A DNA stretch of 64,000 nucleotides from Burkholderia cenocepacia (lineage in GTDB: Bacteria; Pseudomonadota; Gammaproteobacteria; Burkholderiales; Burkholderiaceae). Each line of letters starts with the position of its first letter. Positions within the stretch are counted from its first letter, which is position 1. Position numbers and translations under genes: made by a program. Positions 60,258 to 64,000 of this stretch are shown here, piece by piece. The notes beneath the pieces are model-generated. The model was not told the origin of the DNA. It made no database searches and saw nothing but the letters and a program-made list of their open reading frames with translations. The DNA is taken from positions 248,001 through 312,000 of the forward strand of contig NZ_UAQZ01000012.1 of assembly GCF_900446215.1 (NCBI RefSeq), given 5' to 3'.

Positions 60258-60374
60258 AGCCGCCGCGGGTAAACGCGAAAGTCGCTGAAAGCGCCGTGAA
60301 ATGCAACGTTTCGCGAATCGAAGCATTCCTGAAAGGTGTGCGCTGCACCGCTTGCACGCCAAATATTTCAAAAT

Positions 60375-60403
60375 TTTTCAAAGCTGACGGGCTCGCGTAT
60401 ATT
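60375..60403 (+). promoter_or_regulatory. Candidate promoter for the S10 peptidase gene
   Basis: TTTTCA (60375-60380), 17 nt, TATATT (60398-60403), about 94 nt before the ATG. The spacing is ideal, the -35 is 4/6 and the -10 5/6. Confidence 0.45.
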
Positions 60404-60496
60404 GGCCAGCGCCTCGGCTTATCGGCCGCAATCGAGGCGGGGGGTGGCTTATCCGGCCGCTCGACACAAAAAACATCCGAGAGAAGGAACGCAACG

Positions 60497-62107
60497 ATGC
60501 CAGCGAGCAAAGCGAAGCTGTTGTTGGGAGTGGTGTGTTCTTCGCTGATTCTGACGGCCTGCAACGACGACGTGACGTCGTCGTCTGCCGCGAGCGTCGC
60601 GAATTCAGCCGATCCCGCCGGTCAGGTCGACCGCGCGTACAACGATCCGAACAGTTATTCGTCGAGTGCAAACGCGTCGCTCGACGCGTCCGCCGCGGTC
60701 GAGAAGGCCGCCGTCACGCACCATCAGATCACGCTGAACGGCAAGACGATCCGGTACACGGCCACCGCCGGCCACCTCGTCGCCCGCAATCCGCAGACGG
60801 GCGCGCCCGAAGCATCGTTCTTCTACGTCGCCTACACGGCCGACAACCAGCCCGCGGCGAAGCGGCCCGTCACGTTCCTGTACAACGGCGGCCCCGGCTC
60901 GGCGTCGGTGTGGCTGCACCTCGGCTCGTTCGGCCCGCGCCGGATCCAGACCGGCGACCCGAACGCGAACACGTCGACGTTCCCGTTCGTCGACAACCAG
61001 GAAACCCTGCTCGACACGACCGACCTCGTGTTCGTCGATGCGATCGGCACCGGCTTCTCGGAAGCGGTCGCACCGAACACGAACCAGACGTTCTGGGGCG
61101 TCGACCAGGACGCCGGCGCGTTCCGCGATTTCGTGACGCGCTACCTGAGCGTGAACCAGCGCAGCGCTTCGCCGAAGTACCTGTTCGGCGAGTCGTACGG
61201 CACGCCGCGCACCGACGTGCTCGCGAACCTGCTCGAGACGGCCGGCGTGAAGCTCGACGGCATCGTGCTGCAGTCGTCGATCCTGAACTACAACACGAAC
61301 TGCGACATGGCGAGCGACTATGTCGGCAACTCGAACAGGGGCGCGAGCCCTGTGAGCTGCGCGGGCTTCGTGCCGTCGTACGGCACGGTCGGCGCGTACT
61401 ATCAGCTCGACAATCCGAACCCGTCGAACCTGCCGCAGTATGCGGACCAGATGCGCCTGCTGACGGCCGGCAGCTACGCGCCGGCCGTGAACGCGTACCT
61501 CGCGAGCCACACGCCGCCGCCGCCGAATCTCGTCACGACGATGGCGAATTCGACCGGCGTGAAGCAGGCGTTGTGGAATGCCGACTTCAACGTGGTCCCG
61601 ACCTTCTTCGACAACAGCTTCCAGCTGTCGCTGATTCCGGGCACGCTGATCGGCCGCTACGACGCACGCGTGAACGTGCCCGTGTCGAGCCCGCTCGCGG
61701 CCGACGGCGATCCGTCCAGCTCGTTCATCACGAAGCCGTTCACCGACACGATCGGCAGCTACCTGCCGAACGAGCTGAAGTACACCGCGCAGTCGGCCTA
61801 CTCGGTGAGCAGCAATGCGATCAACACGTGGGACTGGACGCACGACGGCCTCGCGATGCCCGACACGATTCCCGATCTGGCCGCGGCGCTGACGCTGAAT
61901 CCGCAGTTGAAGGTGCTGTCGCTGAACGGGTATCACGACATCGCGACGCCGTTCTACCAGACCGAGCTCGACCTCGCGCGACTCGGCACGCAACCGAACC
62001 TGACGATCAAGGACTATCAGGGCGGGCACATGGTCTATCTCGACGATACGTCGCGTCCGCAGGAGAAAGCCGATCTCGTGACCTTCTACGGCGCGGCCGC
62101 GCACTGA
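60497..62107 (+). CDS. S10-family serine carboxypeptidase-like lipoprotein
   Basis: A 536-aa exported protein with a signal peptide and lipobox LTAC (Cys22), so a predicted lipid-anchored envelope peptidase. It carries the S10 features: oxyanion NGGPGSASVWL (130-140), nucleophile Ser233 in GESYGT, Asp481 in NGYHD and His511 in QGGHM. S10 carboxypeptidases cleave C-terminal residues at acidic pH and are commoner in eukaryotes. ATG 60497 follows AGAAGGAA; the frame opens upstream without similarity. A separate promoter seems likely. Substrate unknown. Confidence 0.9.
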   Translation: MPASKAKLLLGVVCSSLILTACNDDVTSSSAASVANSADPAGQVDRAYNDPNSYSSSANASLDASAAVEKAAVTHHQITLNGKTIRYTATAGHLVARNPQTGAPEASFFYVAYTADNQPAAKRPVTFLYNGGPGSASVWLHLGSFGPRRIQTGDPNANTSTFPFVDNQETLLDTTDLVFVDAIGTGFSEAVAPNTNQTFWGVDQDAGAFRDFVTRYLSVNQRSASPKYLFGESYGTPRTDVLANLLETAGVKLDGIVLQSSILNYNTNCDMASDYVGNSNRGASPVSCAGFVPSYGTVGAYYQLDNPNPSNLPQYADQMRLLTAGSYAPAVNAYLASHTPPPPNLVTTMANSTGVKQALWNADFNVVPTFFDNSFQLSLIPGTLIGRYDARVNVPVSSPLAADGDPSSSFITKPFTDTIGSYLPNELKYTAQSAYSVSSNAINTWDWTHDGLAMPDTIPDLAAALTLNPQLKVLSLNGYHDIATPFYQTELDLARLGTQPNLTIKDYQGGHMVYLDDTSRPQEKADLVTFYGAAAH

Positions 62108-62191
62108 TGCGATGCGTGAGGCCGGCGACAGGCGCCCCAGGTGGCGCTGCTCGCCGGCCGTCGACGACCTCATTCCAGACTGGAGCCTGAC

Positions 62192-62593
62192 ATGAAGAAT
62201 CGTTTCATCGTCGTTGCCGCGGCGCTCGCATGCGCCGGCGCCGCAACATCCCTCTCCGCGTTCGCGCAGGCGAGCGACGCCGCCGCACCGGCGCGCGCGC
62301 GCCAGGCGCAGCTCGGCGACCCGTACGTGCCGCCGGCCGCGCGCCACGCGACCGCCGGCACGCAGACGACCGGCGCCGCGCTGCACGCGCAGGTGGTGCG
62401 CAAGCTCGCGCGGCAGTTCAGCGCGGCCGACACGCAGAACACGGGGTCGATCACCGAGGCGCAGGCGCGCGCGGCCGGCCTCGGCTATGTCGCGAACCAT
62501 TTCCGGCAGATGGATGCCGCCGGTAGCGGCCGCGTGTCGTTCGCGGACGTACAGCGCTACATGCAGGCGCGCAGCAGCACGAGCCAGCAGTAA
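62192..62593 (+). CDS. Small exported EF-hand-like protein
   Basis: A 133-aa protein with a cleavable signal peptide (to about residue 26, SAFAQA). It has two EF-hand-like loops: the first is degenerate (D80-x-Q-x-T-G-S-I, Gln at position 12) and the second is better (Asp108, Ser112, Asp119 at position 12). Calcium binding is therefore plausible at the second loop only. Role unknown. It is 84 nt after the S10 peptidase gene and may be co-transcribed. A long inverted repeat follows at 62614. Confidence 0.78.
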   Translation: MKNRFIVVAAALACAGAATSLSAFAQASDAAAPARARQAQLGDPYVPPAARHATAGTQTTGAALHAQVVRKLARQFSAADTQNTGSITEAQARAAGLGYVANHFRQMDAAGSGRVSFADVQRYMQARSSTSQQ

Positions 62594-62944
62594 GCGCGGC
62601 ACGCGGCGAACAAACGGGGGCGGAACCTGCGGAACGGCGGGTTCCGCCCCCGTGCGCATGGCGCGGCCGGGGATACCGGGCTCGCCGTGGATTTAGCCGG
62701 GATTCTCATTATCTGGGCAACGCATTCAAATATTGGAGACGAATGCGTGCGCTCCTACAATCCGAAGCACATCGACAGCTTCGGACCCACGCATCGCGCG
62801 GCGCCCGTCGCACACGGAGACACCTTCCATGAAGTTCGCCGGGCGCTTTACTCGGTGCATCGACCGCCGCCACGCCGCCGCATCGGACGTAGTTCCGGCG
62901 CCGCGCGGGCGGCTTCACCGATTCCGTTGAAGAAGCCCCGCCCC
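62594..62944. other. Intergenic region before the IclR-type gene
   Basis: The 351 nt hold the 14-bp inverted repeat at 62614-62653 and little else that I can name. A frame from 62687 runs in phase with the regulator but lacks IclR similarity. Confidence 0.55.
62614..62653. repeat. 14-bp inverted repeat after the EF-hand gene
   Basis: ACGGGGGCGGAACC and its perfect complement are separated by 12 nt. No T run follows, so it is either a factor-independent hairpin lacking a tail, an RNA-stability element or a protein site. Confidence 0.6.
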
Positions 62945-63844
62945 ATGACCAAGATGCCAGACTCCCTTGCCCTCGACGCCCGGCGCGCGATGCCGGACGA
63001 TGCGTCGCTGACCGACAGCATCGGCGCGACCAGCACGCCGCTCGACCTCGCCGCGCAGCAGGCCGGCACGCAGACGCTGCTGCGCGGCCTCGCGATTCTC
63101 GAGGCGATCGCCAACGGCGCGCGCGACATGCGCGCGATCGGCGCCGCGCTCGGCACGACGCGCAGCACGACGCACCGGCTCGTCAGCAGCCTCGTGCAGG
63201 CGCGCTATCTGCGCCAGGTGCAGGGCGGCTACCTGCTCGGCCCGAAGCTGATCGAGCTCGGCACGATCGCGCTCGAGCAGATGCCGCTCACCGCGGTGGC
63301 GCGCCCGCATCTGGAAGCGCTCGCGGAAGCGACGCTCGACACGATCCATCTCGGCGTGCGCGACGGCGACGACGTGTTGTACATCGACAAGATTCCCGGC
63401 ACGCGCGGCCTCGAGATGCGCTCGCGCGTCGGCCACCGGATGCCGCTCGCGTCGACGGGTATCGGCAAGGCGATGATGCTCGACCTCGATCCGGACCTGT
63501 GGCGCTCGCTGTTCGAGGCCGCGCGGCGCGCGCTGGCCGGCGTCAACTTCAAGCCCGACAACCGGCCCGAGACGAGCGCGTTCCTGCAGCGCATGGCCCA
63601 TTACGCGGCCGGCGGCTATACGTTCGATCTCGAGGAAAACGAGGCGTCGATCCGCTGCGTGGCCGCGCCGATCCGCGACGCGTCGGGCGCGATCGTCGCG
63701 GCGGTGTCGGTCGCGAGCACGATTCCGTACATGCCGCACGACCGCATGGACGAACTGATTCCGCTCGTGCAGCGCGAAGCGCGAGCCATTTCCGCGGAAC
63801 TGGGCTGGAGCCCGCCGCAGGGTACCCGCAGGATCAAACGATGA
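62945..63844 (+). CDS. IclR-family transcriptional regulator
   Basis: A 299-aa regulator: a ~45-residue N-terminal extension, a winged helix-turn-helix (TLLRGLAILEAIANGARDM to YLRQVQGGYLLG, about 45-105) and an IclR effector-binding domain (HLGVRDGDDVLYIDKI, SRVGHRMPLASTG). The stop overlaps the next gene, a DgoK kinase (ATGA at 63841-63844), so it probably controls galactonate-type sugar-acid catabolism as a local regulator. The start at ATG 62945 is a choice; the frame is open upstream. Confidence 0.88.
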   Translation: MTKMPDSLALDARRAMPDDASLTDSIGATSTPLDLAAQQAGTQTLLRGLAILEAIANGARDMRAIGAALGTTRSTTHRLVSSLVQARYLRQVQGGYLLGPKLIELGTIALEQMPLTAVARPHLEALAEATLDTIHLGVRDGDDVLYIDKIPGTRGLEMRSRVGHRMPLASTGIGKAMMLDLDPDLWRSLFEAARRALAGVNFKPDNRPETSAFLQRMAHYAAGGYTFDLEENEASIRCVAAPIRDASGAIVAAVSVASTIPYMPHDRMDELIPLVQREARAISAELGWSPPQGTRRIKR

Positions 63845-64000
63845 CGACTTCGACCCGGCCCGCTCCGGATGCCAGTTCCGCCTCCCCGTCGCTGATCGCG
63901 CTCGACTGGGGCACCACGTCGCTGCGCGCGTATCTGTACGACGCGCACGGCGTGCCGATCGACACGCGCAGCCGGGCGGCCGGCGTGATGCACGTGCCGG
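63841..64000 (+). CDS. dgoK: 2-dehydro-3-deoxygalactonokinase DgoK (3' end missing)
   Basis: The first 53 codons of a sugar-acid kinase cut by the window end. After a ~17-residue lead the sequence IALDWGTTSLRAYLYD matches the N-terminal phosphate-binding region of the DgoK family, which phosphorylates 2-dehydro-3-deoxy-D-galactonate in the De Ley-Doudoroff pathway. The ATG overlaps the regulator stop. A KDPGal aldolase gene would be expected just outside the window. Confidence 0.8.
   Translation, partial: MTTSTRPAPDASSASPSLIALDWGTTSLRAYLYDAHGVPIDTRSRAAGVMHVP

Larger units (their letters stand above)
60071..60496. other. Intergenic region mtgA-S10 peptidase
   Basis: The 426 nt are less GC-rich than their surroundings and hold no convincing gene. 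They contain a small terminator at 60237-60257 and a candidate promoter for the peptidase at 60375-60403. Confidence 0.6.

Overview
The window is a GC-rich (roughly two-thirds G+C) chromosomal segment from a betaproteobacterium, almost certainly Burkholderia sensu stricto and probably the Burkholderia cepacia complex. This is inferred from the division/cell-wall gene order, the lysine/alanine-rich histone H1-like protein, the pilBCD-coaE-zapD-yacG string and the overall protein flavour. The identification rests on recognition, not on a database search. Nearly all of it is conserved core genome: about 60 protein genes, one tRNA, and no insertion sequence, prophage, CRISPR array or rRNA that I can see.

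Layout. (1) 1-12008, plus strand: the 3' part of the dcw cluster, murF (cut by the window edge)-mraY-murD-ftsW-murG-murC-ddlB-ftsQ-ftsA-ftsZ. It makes lipid II and builds the division ring; several neighbours overlap by ATGA. (2) 12206-20201: a peroxiredoxin, lpxC, dciA (opposite strand), secA, argJ, a DUF815 AAA+ ATPase and mutT. (3) 20262-27044, minus strand: yacG, zapD, coaE, the type IV pilus genes pilD, pilC and pilB, a CorC/HlyC-type CBS membrane protein and tRNA-Pro(CGG). (4) 27193-31505: ispB, divergent from rplU-rpmA-obgE-proB. (5) 31601-36097: a CNP1-like lipoprotein and rppH (minus), divergent from proS and a MarC-family gene, then hpt (minus). (6) 36192-39457: ffh (minus), divergent from a CcsA-like gene, a small PP0621-type protein and ampD. 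(7) 39575-45579: class Ia ribonucleotide reductase nrdA and nrdB, with a paired NrdR-box operator over the nrdA promoter, then the histone H1-like gene. (8) 45810-54093, all minus: a SlyB-like lipoprotein, a PfkB nucleoside kinase, tpx, a DUF3426 zinc-ribbon protein, prmA, accC, accB, aroQ, a TlpA-like thioredoxin and an unrecognised conserved protein. (9) 54340-64000, plus: mpl, a YqiA-like esterase, an RNB exoribonuclease, aroE, mtgA, an S10 carboxypeptidase lipoprotein, an EF-hand protein, an IclR regulator and the start of dgoK.

Functionally the window is dominated by envelope growth. It covers peptidoglycan precursor synthesis (murF to ddlB), polymerisation (ftsW, mtgA), recycling (ampD, mpl), lipid A commitment (lpxC), fatty acid supply (accB, accC), undecaprenyl-independent isoprenoid supply (ispB) and division (ftsQ, ftsA, ftsZ, zapD). 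These sit with translation and export genes (rplU, rpmA, obgE, proS, ffh, secA) and nucleotide supply (nrdAB, hpt).

I found no convincing new multi-gene system. The items most worth a second look are regulatory or structural: the NrdR operator, a terminator-like hairpin and possible upstream ORF directly before proS, a structured gap before the histone-like gene, that gene's 33-bp tandem array, and one unrecognised conserved protein at 53449-54093.
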